A stretch of 64,000 nucleotides of DNA from Eulemur rufifrons (GCF_041146395.1 NC_090986.1:44428001-44492000), one strand, 5' to 3'. Counted from the stretch's first letter, positions 23,819 through 38,084 are shown. The notes: generated by a model not told the origin, from the sequence alone. Program-made: numbers and translations.

Positions 23819-26800
23819 CCTGGACAATATGCTCTGTAACAACAGGAAAGACATTTTTGTATCCCAAGAGTTGAGCATAATGTCTGTCACATAATAGGCT
23901 TTTGATAAATATTTATTTTTATTTGTCAATAAATATTTGTAGTATGAGTGAATAGAAGCAGGTCAGCCACATCCTCCCCATATTTCTAGTTCACTAAGTC
24001 TTGGCTCTAAACCAAACCCATCCCCATCTGCTCAGTGAGTGCTATCATCTCTACGTCTTAGTAATCCACAGATGTAGTAGATTAATGCCTGTTAAAACCT
24101 ACTCTTAAAATAGTACCTCAGGATTATTTAAGCTAAAATATAAGGGGAGACTATACCTTCTGAAAAGGAATTTGTATTTTACCTGCCAAAAAAAAAAAAA
24201 AAGCTTTAAGCTAAAGAATAAATCCCTTTCTGTAGAATTTCACATCTCAGTAGAAAATACAGGGAATATTCTTAGGCAAAGGAAATAACCCTGGATTTTT
24301 GAAATCAAGTCACCTTTTCACATTCTGTCGATTATACAATCATCTTGTCTGATCTATGTTTTGCACATAGATCTTTTAGTTAATAATTTTGAGACTTTAC
24401 CAAGCAGACACAAATATCTCAAATTCCAGAATATCATCTTCTGGGTAAAAGACTAATAATTTGATTAAATGAAAACTGGGAAACAGGAAGCAATGTCAAA
24501 CTAGTCTTGAACACAAAGGTAAATAAATGAGTATAGATTCTGCCCTGGAACCAAATGGATCCTCTATTTCAAATGCTACTCTGTAGGACATTGGCAATAT
24601 TGGTTGAGTCAATCTCTCTTCAATATTCATATAGTAAATAGATGCCAGTTCATTTTAAAGCAACAAACACGTAAATAAGCCAAAATAACAAAAGTATGTA
24701 TATGGGTATAGATCTCCTTACCCTTCATGGGTCACACACACACTCTCACACACATGCACTAGCTGTTATAATAAGGTATTTCACTCCATGCACATCAGTT
24801 AGAATTAAGAAAGGAGCTGAACTTCCAGGGTTATTAAGAGCTCTTTTCTCACCAGCTCCATCAGTCATTGTCCAATCTCACAAATGGAATAACAAAACCT
24901 TGTGAAGGGAGGCATTAGCACTCACTCTGAATAGCTATACACTATCTGTCTTAATATTCCAATTTTGAAGATTTCTTAGATGACACATTTTAAGATTGCC
25001 TTGCATGTACAGTTTATGTTGAAGCCTCTAGCACCACCTAACAAAAACTGTATCACTTATCACTTATTATTAATACACAAGAAAAGGCTGAAAATTGCAG
25101 GAATAGGCCTTTAAAAATGTAGCCTCTAATATGCAGGCAACAAACTCTTGCTAAATGTATAAAGGTGCTTTATAAATCCTGCAAATTAACGGTACACTTA
25201 CATATAAAAATGTAGAATGTAATTGCCTGCCCTATGCCAAAAATAAGTTTTTTGTAACCAAAATTATTGTATGGTTTTAAAAAATTTTTGGATGTAAAGA
25301 AAATATTAAACATTTTGATGTTTTGAAAAATATGAAGTATCACTTATCATTCAGTTATTTCTAAAAAAAGATACTTAATTTAGGAAACTCAGAATGTACT
25401 GCTGAGGAGGAAGCTGGCATACCAGCCTTTCTTCTGATTCTTGGCTGAAGCAATTGAAGGTGCTTCCTCCTTGCACCCCCTTCCCCATATTTGATATGTC
25501 AGAGCATGTTTCTGGGCTCATCAGGCAAACGAGCTGAAAAACAGAGTGAAGGCCAAGGACAGAATGGTCTCTGGAGTGAATCCATTCTGGGATACCTGCT
25601 CAAGGATGTTACCCCAGTTAATTGGGAGATACATGACAGCCATGACCTGGACAGCCTCTCCCAGTTGTCGGACCCAGTCCTCGGGAGAACCTACCCCCTC
25701 CGATATCTGCTACTTTCTCTTCATCCCATCCGTGTAGGGCCCTTTTCTACTAGATTTTCACTTTGTACAAAAGATCATTTTTCTTGGCATAGCCCCCCGT
25801 TATGTTTACTATTTTATCTGCTGCCCTTACAGGCATCAACTTAAGTAGTTTATCTAAGGGAAATTTCTGGATAATTCAGATGACTTTCTATTATTTCACA
25901 AACACAATATTCCACACATGTAAACTATATTTTCAGGGAGACTCCGGTTTGAAGTCATTATAAAGTGTTCCAGTTATAAAGGCAGGGGACAGGAGAGGTT
26001 GGCAGTTAGTTGAAGGATACCATTTCTGGGTCGCTTAGTCCAAATGCTACAGAGAAGGTCTGATTAGCTCAGCTGAACCTTTAGATGGAACTCCCTAAGC
26101 CAGGATTTTATCCCTGGTCCAGTAAACCATGATAGAGGAAGGAACAGGCAGAATCATTTGGTTAAAACTGGAATATAGAAGCTGTTTTTGAAGCAGACTC
26201 TCTCGTTAGGTTAAGTGGATGGACAAATAAAGACTTCAAAACCAATGACCAACTGGCCCCAAATCCCATGCTTCCCCATTATATCATGTTGGTTGTTCTT
26301 GGCTATTTGCTTTATTTGACATGTACATTTTGGTGATTGCAACAGCTCTCATGGTTGTAACTACCACCTATACCCAGTGCTACATCTCCAATCCTGACCC
26401 TTTTCCCGAATCTCCAATTTGGAAATCTAACCACCTGTTGAACATAGTCATTAGGATGTCTCAGAAATCAGATTGAAGTAAACACGTACCTTAAAGAATT
26501 ACTCTGAGAATCAGAACTAATCCATTTAAAGCATTGAGAACGTTGTCTGGAATGAAGTAGATGTACAGTTGAGGTACTCTATAATTTCATGAGGAACTTA
26601 CCATATGCTAACTAGGAACAAGAGGCAAATGATTAGAGAAAATGGAAACGTTATCATCACAATGAATTTTCCAAATTATAGGGTTTTGATCCCATAATTA
26701 TTAAATCTCGGACCCAAAATACCAGTGTAGCTTGCCTTTTCTTTCAACAGCTGTCTCCTCTTGGGAGATGCTATCTTATCTATCAGTCTCCCAGACAAAT

Positions 26801-27814
26801 TGTGTCTTTTTTCCCCCTGATTTAAGGCAAAAATCCAAATTCTGGGGAGATTATTTTGGATCTCTCCGTTCCTTTCCAATGCCTGCTCTGTAGGTCCTGA
26901 CTCTGCCAGAGATAATTAGCAGGAGGGTTCCTATGACTAATGCCACAAATGGTACTGTTCTTCCCAGCCCAAGAGTAATCTGAGCGTCCTTTGCTTGAGA
27001 CCTTGTACCCTTCATCCTGTGTAGAGCCTCCTCAATGTCTGCCTATTTCAAAATCAGAATATAACACAGCTTTAATGTGTAATATTCATAGAATCTAATT
27101 AAACAGAAAATCATACTGATATGCTATCTTTACAAGTAGCCAAAGGACCTGCGGTTGGATCATTTTCATGAAAACATTCTGCAATAAAGTTTGTTACAGT
27201 TGAAAGCAACCTTAAAAACCAGTTGGTCTAAAACATTTACCCTAAAAATAAGAGATCTCAAACACAAGAACCTGCTAGCTCATCCTACCCGCTGTACCTT
27301 CTACTCTTACTCACCTGTGTTCGTACCATGTCTTCAGCATCCAACAGGAAGAGCTGTGAGCCACCCAGATCTGTTGACATCTTACATTTCAGACTCTTTC
27401 AGCTGATTTCCTTTTATCTTCTCCAATTTCATAGCCCTATCTCTAAACATCTAACTTTGTCTTTTATTCCTGGACGCTCATTTACTTCCCGGACCTATTT
27501 CTCCATCACAACCCTTTTAATTTTATTTAGGTGTCCTCTTTGCCCTGGCCCCAGGCCACTGCTCTGACAGTGCCCTGGTTCTGGATCCAATCCTTGTGGC
27601 AACCTGCACTGGCATACTCGTCAAATGCGCCTGCGACACACTCCTTTGTGTAATCCAGTATCTTCCAAATCTAATTGCAGAAAGAGTTCACCAAATTGAT
27701 ATATTTATTTTCCAATGTACAAACTCTGAGGAGAAAGGAAGATTTTTCAGATATACTGAATAAAAGATTAATATCTAAATTTGGATATGCTGTTAACCTT
27801 TATATTAACCAGAG
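23819..27814. other. Unassigned non-coding DNA
   Basis: Mostly unique, AT-rich sequence. There are short simple runs (A-run 24187-24202; CA-rich 24733-24765). A G+C-richer patch at 25380-25860 carries two overlapping plus-strand frames (117 and 63 codons) without recognisable motifs. Nothing here can be assigned. Confidence 0.35.
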
Positions 27815-28020
27815 TCAGCATTGCATAGATTAAGAACACAGGCTCAGACAGCCAGGGTTCAAATCCAGGTTCCACCAATTATCAACTATGTGGTCTTGAA
27901 CAAGTTACTTAACCTCAACTGTGCCTTTTCTCTAAAATGGGGATGACAGAAATAGTACTTACTTCATGGGATTGAGAAGATGACACAGGAAAATTACTTA
28001 AAACATTGCTTGGTATTTAA
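27815..28020 (+). repeat. MIR SINE
   Basis: Well ordered: 'gcattgcatagattaagaac', 'agggttcaaatccaggttcc' (tRNA B-box-like), 'tgaacaagttacttaacctc' and 'tctaaaatggggatgacaga'. The tRNA-derived head and the core are both present. Confidence 0.8.
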
Positions 28021-28507
28021 AAAAATATCATTCATTTATTGAATACTTATAAATACTTTACTACTGAATATTCAATAAATATCATTTATAAAGCCATCAT
28101 TTTTATCTACTTTTAAAAAGCCAATCTATTGGCTTTTGTTGCTTCTTACATCTCAGAACTTTGGTCTGTTAAACTTTTTCCAAAAAAGGATTTTTTAAAA
28201 TTTTCTTTAGTGAAGGTGTAAAGGGATCAAAACCTTTTTTTTTGTCTGAAGACATTTTTATTTTGCCTTTATAAATTAAAGATATTTTTATTTGAAATAG
28301 ATTTCTAGGTTGGCACTTATTTTCTTTTATCCTACTGAAAATATTAGTTCAGTCTTCTGACTTGATGCTGTTAATAAGTTCCTGCTTTGACAGTCCCTAT
28401 TTTTTTTTTTTTCTATTAAAGTTTGTCTTTGTTCTTGGTGTGTTGCAGTATCACTGTGGTGTGTCTGGGTGCGTATTTCTTTTTACTCACCACAGGATTT
28501 GTTGAAC

Positions 28508-28548
28508 TTCTTGAATCTTCATCAGGATTCTTGATGAAGATTCAAGAA
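28508..28548. repeat. Perfect 16-bp inverted repeat, 9-base loop
   Basis: The left arm (28508-28523, TTCTTGAATCTTCATC) and right arm (28533-28548) are exact reverse complements, separated by AGGATTCTT. The left arm fits the L1 sequence in this place while the right arm does not. The second arm therefore appears to be a copy of the first made in inverted orientation. Confidence 0.9.
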
Positions 28549-28863
28549 ATCTTATGGAAAATTCTTATTCATTATCTCTTCATTACCTCTTTTCTATTCT
28601 CTCTTTCTTATCTTGGTGGAATTCTGATTAGATATACGATAAAATCTTTCACTTGATTATTCATGCCTTTTAATCTCTCTTTCATAAATATTTTCCTCCT
28701 TTCTGTTTTCACACTACATTCTGAATAATTTCTTTTGACTTATGTCCCAGTCTACTAATTGACTCTCCTTCTGTGTCTAATCTGCTATTAAACTTAACCA
28801 TTGATTTTTTTTAAGTTTCAATTATTGTATTTTATTATGTCTGCATTTTATTTGGTCCTTTTT

Positions 28864-28913
28864 GAAATCTATTTTTCAAATTTTGAAAAATTTGAAAATC
28901 TATTTTTCAAAAT
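28864..28913. repeat. Local direct and inverted duplication
   Basis: AAATCTATTTTTCAAA occurs twice (about 28866-28881 and 28896-28911). Between the copies lies a self-complementary TTTTCAAATTTTGAAAA. It looks like a small replication-slippage product in AT-rich L1 sequence. Confidence 0.75.
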
Positions 28914-29160
28914 TTATTAATATTGTTTAGTTTACTGTTCCCTCTAGATATTTGAATATTTTACATTTCAAGTGTAACTATTACAATGTATAAAGTCTTT
29001 ATGGGATTCATTTTGTCATCTTTATTTCTTCCTGTTGATTCTTAATTTCAGTACTGTGTTTCCTGTCTTAGATTATCTTTTATGGGGAGTTATTTTTATT
29101 GAAAAATCATTGTTAGGATTTTTTAAAACCCTGGATGAAGACTTATTCCTCCCCAGAAAA

Positions 29161-31779
29161 TGTTTTGTTTGTTTTTTTCTGAAGCACCCACAGATACTAC
29201 CAATCAGGTTCATTTAAGCAAAATTCACACTCTGAATTTTTTTTAACCTCTTAGATGTATGGTGGCTTCAGGCTTCAAATCCCTTTGATGGCCGGTTTGT
29301 GATTATCAGTTCTGAGGAATGGATCCTTATCCTCCTCTCTAGCCTGCTCTGCTCAGTTGCAAAGTAACTTCCTTCGTCTTTTGGAGAAAGTGGGGTTACT
29401 TTTGGTTTAACTTCCCTGCTTAGCGCATAGTCATTTAGGGTCCCAGCTTTGCCAGATGAAGGTCTTCTCTTCCAGCACCACCTTGAGAGGGGCTTGGGTT
29501 TTGATTTTTGACCTACTTGCAAGAGGCTGTGAAAGTCAAATTTCAGGGTTTCTGCTTAGAAGAATGCCCTAGGGAAGGAGGAGTTGAAAGGTGATGATAA
29601 TGGGGATGATGGAGGGTGGGGTGGAGAGGCAAGAACAGGGAAGAAGTCTCTACCTATCTGGGTTCCTGCTTTCACTTACTTTTGGCCCCATGATACTTTA
29701 TCATTTTGTCATCTTTTCAAGGTCATCTTTTCGAGTTTTAAAAATATATTTTCTCTCGTTTTTTTTTCTGGGAAGGAGGATTGGTATCACCCAGGAGGGA
29801 GAATCCTAAATAATCAAATTATAGGACACATGGGTCATACCAAGTACTAGTGACAATAATCAAACATCACTCAGAATTTATATTATGTATTTTAACTTTT
29901 CATTTTAATTTCTGCAGAGCCCTGCTTATTCTAAGCATTTAACAAATATCTGTTGACTAAACTTGTTTACTGAATTATATACTTGGGGGAAGTTAACTTA
30001 ATGTAGCTTTCTTAGGAATGCCATACCTTTGGAAGTTTGCTGCTATCTGAGAGGTGACTAAGCAGGATCAGATTGGGACATTTAGAGACCTGAACATTGA
30101 AAAAATGTACATGCCCATTCCGGTGGAATTTCAAATAAAAACAATTCTAAGCCATTAAAATAATTCTGAAGACTACCTCAATCATTTAAGGAAAATGGGA
30201 AAAATAGCATGTTAAATTTTTTTCTAATGATTTTTTTCTCTCTCGATGACACTATAAGCACATGCTCATTTTGCCCACCAGCTCTGAGGCTTCCAAAAGA
30301 AGCCCTACTATTAAGAACCATTTTCCAAAATAATTTGTTCATATGTACATTCATTCCTGTGTTCTATTCCCTCTTCACCCATCATCAGCTCTGACCTTGG
30401 CTTTACCATTGCTGTAGTTGGACTTTTTATGTAGCCCACACGTTTTAATGTTTCTAACTCTGTCTTTTGATTCTGGCCATGCCCTGGCTTTTCAAGCGCT
30501 AAATTTTGTCTTTTGCACTAAATGCCAACCCATCCTTGATTTTGTGTTTTCTGCTCCCACTTTAGAACTAAGGCCTTATAGCAGCAATAGTCTTACGTTG
30601 GCTAAATGTGAAAATCTACAACAAATCAAAGCAATATCTTTGTGAACTTAACACATTGCTACTGCCTACTGATTAAAACATTTCATGGCATGGACTTGCC
30701 AACATGAAGATGCTTTTTGGATATTTAAGAAGTTATTGAGCTTCAGTTACCACATTAAGATGAAATTGAATTTGGCATCTACTGCTTTTGCTTGCTCAGC
30801 CTTCTTCAAATCCTTGTGATAGTGGTGGGGCTGTTGAATTCAGTCTCCCCTTCTCCCAATTTCAGTTAAGAGAAAAGCCAATCAAACTCTCTTTCCTGGA
30901 AATCTGTGTCTCTAATGAAGTACAAATGATGAAATTTATTCCATTACCAGTTTGTAAAAGAAATTATCCGTGAGTCCCTGACTGGGATTTCCAAAGCTGT
31001 TTTGTTTAAATCTTTTCAATACCCACTTTTAGTTGTTCAATTTTTTCTTTGCATATACAAGCTATGCTGTATCTTTTCAATAAAGTTCTTTTTGATTTCC
31101 TTTCTGTTGCAGGCAACCGAAGAAATCTAACTAAAACAAAAAGATTTTCTTTAATTTTTACCATTGACATATCTCCTTCAAGTGTCAGAGCTGTGCTTAA
31201 TCTCCAAATGCCAATGAGCATTGAGAATAGTGTCACATTCAGAACGGGTCAATACATATATTGACAAGGGAGACTTTGTAGTTGTCTCAGGAGTCAAGAA
31301 GTTTCAAGATCACTTCTATACATTGTCTATCCAATTTATACATAAACAATGATTAGAAGTCTCTTTGGGAATCTTTCTCTGTAGATAATATTGCATTCCT
31401 AATTATATAATCATGTATGCAATTATGTATTTTTCAATATATGGTACATTGCAACATTTGTTTCTATGCTTTGGAAAGTCCTATACTTTCTACAATATGC
31501 CAAATTATATTGTTTATTATCTGTAAGCATAGAAATAATAGCAATAATCATAATGGAAAAGATCAGCATATGTAATTACTTTAAAATTTTAAAATTTGAG
31601 ACATCAAAACAAAATATTCAAACCTTTAGATTTAAAAATTCTTTTTTCGGAAATCTATTCTTAGCTCATAATTCCAGAAATAAAAGTTCACTGAATTATT
31701 AGGCTGAGTTTGCAAATAACCTAAATATTCAACAGTAAGGATGGTGATATACTAATAATTATTTGTGATACTGTGAAAT
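29161..31779. other. Unassigned non-coding DNA
   Basis: No recognised repeat or exon. Two overlapping plus-strand frames at 29584-29850 and others of 60-91 codons have no recognisable domains. Confidence 0.4.
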
Positions 31780-32195
31780 ACATATTTGGTTTTCTTCAGG
31801 TCCTAGTTTCCTGGTATATGACCTCTAAAATCCTTGGAAACTCAAAAATGCTGTCTTTTTACATGCTAATGTTGACTGATAGCTTCTGGAAGAGGGCTGG
31901 TCACTGGAAAGACAAAGTCTTGATTAGAGGATTGGGACTTTTAGTCCCACCCCTCCAACCTCCAGGTAGGAGAGAAAGGTTGAAGGTCAAATTGATCACC
32001 ATTGGCCAATGGTTTTGTCAGTCATGCTACTTAATAAAGTTTCCATAGAAACCCAAGAGTTCTGGGTTCAGGGAGTATCCACATAGCTGAACACATGGAG
32101 TTTACTGGAGGGTGGCACACCAGGATGGGCAAGAAAGCTCCACGCCTACTCCCCCTTACATCTCCCTCAGCACAGATGTTGGAAGGACAGCTGGA
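31780..32195 (+). repeat. LTR of an ERVL-like element, family uncertain
   Basis: 'gatagcttctggaagagggc', 'agacaaagtcttgattagag', 'gacttttagtcccacccctc', 'tcaccattggccaatggttt' and 'aataaagtttccatagaaac' match a common mammalian LTR class that I cannot name exactly. The AATAAAG at about 32032 sits where an LTR polyadenylation signal would be. Confidence 0.5.
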
Positions 32196-35100
32196 GTTCA
32201 CATCCCCATCACTACCTTAAAAGACTTTCAGCAACTTACCTGACCAATCTGTGCCATGATGCCTTCATTTGTAAAATGTTGATAAAAATAACACATACAA
32301 TACTATGATATAAGATTTAAATGTGTTACTATATTATATGTAAAATTTTTATAATAATGCCTGGAATAAGCATTAAAAAAAGACAAAAATTACATATGTT
32401 ATGTGATCATAACTTTGCTTTTAAAAAAAAATAGAATACATTTGTAACCCTAGGGAGAATTCATTAAAGTTTAATAATTGTTTAAATGGATAGTGGAATT
32501 GTGGCTGATTTTTTCCCACTGGATGTCTTTATTAAAAAAAAAAAAAATTAATAAGACATTTTACAGTGAAAAATAAGACTTCCTTGAGTCACTTTTTATA
32601 CAAATGAAATCTTAACTGCACAAAATTATGTGTATGCTCATGTAACTTCATTTGGAGTTAAGAGGGTGGCACTTAGAGAAGCTTAGAATTCAATCCAACC
32701 ATAGACTTTTCTCTCTAGAAAACACTTCTTTATGGAAAAATCACACTGTTATTATTCCCAAAGTAATTATGTCTTTTTATATGTTCACAGGCAGGCATTG
32801 GTTAAAATCAAAGTTTGACGACTTTACATTGATTTTAATACAGAAAGCATGTTAAAGGAATGTAGCACACGCCAGGCTACTCAGCGTAACCTAATGAGGA
32901 TCACACGTTCTTGGGCAGACACCAATCATCCTTGGTCAAGATCCACGTTAATTTTCAGAGAAGCTTTTAGAGGAAAGATTTTCTGATTTGGAAAACACTT
33001 CAAAAGAACTTAAAGTGCTCCCGGGTCTATTTGAAACCTCATTTGCAATGATCAGAGCTGTGTACCAGCTACACTATGATTTCTGATAATGGGTTCTGCA
33101 TTAATTTCTGTTGTTTCAGGAATTTATGTAGATAAAGCTCATCTAAGCTTGTCAGTCTTATCACCCTGAGATGGTTAGAGAGTTAACTGCAGACTAATTG
33201 GGATGCCTAAAGATGGGCTGTAGGAGGAGAAAGTCCTACCTAACCTAGCCAGTAAAAACAGCTATACTGAGTGCTTGGAAGGTATCTAGTATCTTACGTA
33301 CTGTGATTGGTTTGAAGTTATGCTTCCCACTGAAGCTGTACTAATTTTCTTTGTTTCAATTACTTTTGTTCCAAGAAAACCAAGATAAAAGGCACACTGG
33401 TGCTTTTATCCAAAGGTTGTTTTCTTCTTCCTACTATCTCTTTTCACACGGAAATGTCAATAAAAAAGATAGAGATCAGGGAGTAGAGAGCCTTCTATTG
33501 TCATCCTTGGCTCAAGGGCAAAGATTTCCATGAATTACAGAGGTATTGGAGAACCGCCTGGGAGGCAGACAGTCTTGACCACCAGGCCCCTATGATATTT
33601 TTCTGGAGGACAGGACTGTACAGTACTCTATTCTTAATGATGCATGCTGAAACCTAGGATTCTTACCTATGTGCCACACTTTTTCTCTATGTGCCTAATA
33701 TTTTCTGCGAATCTGCCTGATACCCCAGTCTGTTCTTTGGTATGGATATGGTAAAGAGAGCTATGGTTTATATTCAATGATATTCCTAAGATTATGGTCC
33801 TGCTCTTTTCCTTCTGATCTTACCTCACCCTTATCCTACAAAGAATTCTTTTCACCATAGAATTCCATTCCCATCGTGTTGATTGACATCTTGTAAATAT
33901 AGACCAGACTGCTAAATAAATATCAACTGCTGCTCTAGATTTCTAATGGTATCATTGGCTCACGAACCCCCTTTCTTGGATCATTTTTCATTATTTTGGT
34001 TGGTTGCGTGAACAATGCCTTGACAATGCTATTCCCATTGAACACCTTGCTTTTCTACTAAAGAGGACTTCATTTTTTAGCCCCTTAATTTATATTTAAC
34101 TCTTGTATCTTTCTGTCTTATCAAGCTGATCTACAGTAGCATCCTAGCGCTTCCTTGGCAACTTGCAGTCAGCTAAACTTCAAATCCCAAAGTTTGAATT
34201 CCATACATGTAAAATGAAATTTTGCAATAAAATTTAAAAAATGGAACTTAGTATAACCTAATAGCATCTCTTGAATCTATATCTTCAGTTGTTAATAAGC
34301 CACATCAGTAAGGAAATTATTCCAATGATTGATTATGTATGTTCTAACTCAATTTTAATTTGTTAAAATCCATAAATAAGAATCTTTTAAGACATATATG
34401 AATAATAGCTTCTGAAGTACTCATGCATGTTTTTAAATCAGAAGAACAGAATTATTATTGAAATATGTGCATGTAATTTAGATCACATACATCTTAGCCA
34501 ATTAAATTTACTATTTATTATAGGAAATACTGAGTTATTTTATATCCTTCAGTAGAAATTTTGTTAATTGATCTCCACTTAATTCCCAAGCAACAGAATT
34601 AATGCTGGCTAATTTAAAGAGAAAACCAATTTATTGAAAGGATATGAAATAGAAATCTGAATAGCCAGGCTCTGAAAATATACAGAGAAAAGAACGCTGG
34701 AATGCCAATTTAACCAAATCAGGATAATATTTCAGGCATTTTGGAACTCTGAACACTGTGATGTTGGACATGCATGTAGACACTGATATTCAAAACTATA
34801 GATACCTTCAATTTCCAGGCTGTAGACACTGCAACCTTCACTGTAAGTAATTTCCCAGTTATCCTTAGTCTTATTGTCATTCTTCTAAAAGTCAAAGTCC
34901 TGAGAAGTAGAGATTATCTGATTCCGAGTCAATTCTGCCTTGGCTCCCAGTAAATAGGGACTGGAGCTTCCTCTTTGGTTTCATAGGGAGCAGTGGAAGG
35001 AGGGGCTGTGCCTTTCACCAAGACTCACACAAAGGGGTTTCTCCCACCTAAGGAAAGTATAGAGATACTGAGCTACCAAAAAAGGTGACTTTCCATCCAA

Positions 35101-35930
35101 GTAATTATACTTACTCAGTCCATTCCTTTTCCTTTCAAACAAAACTTTCCAAGTTTATACCCAAGGGATTTAATTTTGAAAAATCATAATTATAAATGTT
35201 TTTATATTTCCATATTAGTTCTCCAATAGATAGAAAAAAAGCTTTACATACATACATATTAAAAAAGAAATATAGGAGGGAAGTGAGTTTGCAAATCCAT
35301 TTCAAGGACAATTTAAAGAGAATATGAGAGAAATTCTGCTGCTGCTAATGGCTATTAAGTAATTCAGACCACACTTCGTTAAAATCACCCAGAAAAAAAT
35401 CATGGTTTTATTTATTTGAAAGCATCAGACATATTATAAAATAATGGGGACAAAGCAGAAAAAGCAGAAAAAGCAGAAAAAGCAGAGGGCCAATGGAAGG
35501 ACACAGGCCTGAGGAGGGGATGATACTGGCATTTAGGGTCCCATTTACTCGGAGGGTAATTGGTAAGTGAGAGGGGGCTGATTTGACGCTGAAAGCTGAC
35601 AAATAGTTTTGATAGATTGTGGAGCTGAAAGGCAGGAATTGGAGTCCAAAACTTGTCAATAAACCGAGCCCAGATAAACCACCATCACATTGAGTTAGGA
35701 ATCTCAAAAGGCTTCTGCTTAGTAGAAAGTTAACCAAAAAGCTAGGATATAGTTCAGCTTCCAATTATTTCAATCCAAAAATTGCCTTAGGGTAATTCAG
35801 ATAGGTAGTTGTTACACATTATTTATGATATCAAACATAAGTGCTCTCTGGAGAACTCTCCTAGACTTCAGAATATTTCCATGTATAATTGTTTTAAAAT
35901 CACCATCTTTTCTGTTTACAAGGAGATAAA
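32196..35930. other. Unassigned non-coding DNA
   Basis: Mostly unique sequence. 32880-33130 is of balanced composition without recognisable repeat and could be a conserved element. 34600-35060 ('accaatttattgaaaggata' and following) resembles an LTR in reverse orientation but could not be assigned. A short tandem repeat lies at 35452-35487. Confidence 0.35.
35452..35487. repeat. (AAAGCAGAA)n minisatellite
   Basis: Four head-to-tail copies of a 9-base AAAGCAGAA unit. On the minus strand this gives the Phe-Leu-Leu repeat in an otherwise meaningless 118-codon frame (35408-35764). Confidence 0.9.
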
Positions 35931-35934
35931 AGAC

Positions 35935-36170
35935 AAGGCTGGGAATTCTGGCAGAGGCCTAGAACAATAAAAAAGAAAGAAAATCTAGGACTGAAGGATA
36001 AAATCACAGAAGTAGAAACTTGGCTCAGGAATTTAACAGCATATTAAATAAAACTGAAGAAAAACTTAGTGGATTGGAAGATAGGTCAGAAGAAAACACT
36101 CAGCAAATAGAACAAAGAGACAAAAACAATGAGAAATATAAAGCATAGCGTAAGGAGATCAAAAGTGTAG
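35935..36170 (+). mobile_element. L1M ORF1 fragment
   Basis: 'gactgaaggataaaatcaca', 'gaagaaaaacttagtggatt' and 'ggaagataggtcagaagaaa' match the coiled-coil part of an old L1 ORF1 on the plus strand. It is decayed with stops. It is probably the 5' part of the L1 that continues after 36685. Confidence 0.6.
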
Positions 36171-36254
36171 TCACTAGAAAGATATGTCTATTTTTTAATG
36201 AATATAGTAACATTACTTTAAAGCCAAAATTAATAATATACTGTAATCAAAGTC

Positions 36255-36680
36255 ACAAGAGGGTATTGGCTTAGGTCAAGTTGCTCATCACACAATGATC
36301 CAATTATTGAGACAATGAGGACTGCCAAGGAAGAAAGAAATTTTTACTATGACAGGTATCTTCTCAGGAGAATGGGAGAAGTTGCCTAAATCCATCTCTC
36401 TGACTAATGGAGATCCTGGGTTTCTCAAGAAGGGGCCACACGCCTTGGGGCAGGTCGTGGTATAACTAACAAGAAGCTAGGTGCATTGGGGACAGGTGTG
36501 GGGGATGGTGAATCTTGGTTTCAGGAATTCTGCCCTTCAGAATCTTAGCTCCTTTGTCTTGCAGAAAATCCACCATTTCTAGGAAAGAACTCAAAAAGTC
36601 AAGTAGTTAGTTGAGGGAGAGGATTATAAAAAACATACAGGGACCATTGAAAACATATAGGGGCATTGAAATTTGTTCAT
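36255..36680 (-). repeat. LTR-like insertion inside L1, family unknown
   Basis: Non-L1 block between two L1 ORF segments. In reverse orientation its right part (from 36350 leftward) reads like an LTR U5, with a T-rich stretch and a 'tcattgtctcaataattgga'-type end. I do not recognise the family and cannot define the borders. Confidence 0.35.
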
Positions 36681-36684
36681 GAGA

Positions 36685-37090
36685 CCAGTTACAATACAAT
36701 GAGAAATAGAAACATCTAAAATTATGAGGGATTTTTAACAAAATTCTCTCAGTAATCAATTTAACAAGCAGGCACATATCAGTAAAAATATAGAAAGTTT
36801 AAACAATTTAAAAAATGGGATTAGCAAACTTGGCCTAATGGAATAACCATGGAATGTTGCATCCAACATCTGCAGATTATACATTCTTTTCAGGCACATG
36901 AAACATTTTTTAAAATTGACCATAATCTGGCAATAAAAGAAATCTTAGCAAATATCCAATATGTTCTGGAAACACAGTACAATTAATCTACAAATCAATT
37001 TTTAACAAAAAGTAACTAGAATATCTCATATGTTCAGAAATTAAGAAATATTCTTTTAAAAAATTCTATGAATTCATAGAATGAAAATGT
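36685..37090 (+). mobile_element. L1M ORF2 endonuclease-region fragment
   Basis: 'ttctctcagtaatcaattta', 'tacattcttttcaggcacat', 'gaccataatctggcaataaa' and 'atctcatatgttcagaaatt' match L1 ORF2 just downstream of the start. Heavily mutated. Confidence 0.65.
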
Positions 37091-37097
37091 CTGCTAT

Positions 37098-38080
<983 letters not shown>

Positions 38081-38084
38081 CCAT

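Larger units (their letters stand above)
28195..29160 (-). mobile_element. L1M fragment, ORF1 and 5' region, reverse strand
   Basis: In reverse orientation it follows the ORF1-to-5' part of an old L1: 'catttttattttgcctttat', 'gatttctaggttggcactta', 'gatttgttgaacttcttgaa', 'atctctctttcataaatatt' and later 'tttaagtttcaattattgta'. It is strongly decayed. It contains a local perfect inverted repeat at 28508-28548 that is not part of the L1 consensus. Confidence 0.6.

Noticed and set aside
28423..28656. Hydrophobic 77-codon frame resembling a membrane protein
   Set aside because: It lies in reverse L1 sequence; T-rich DNA gives Phe/Leu/Ile-rich translations.
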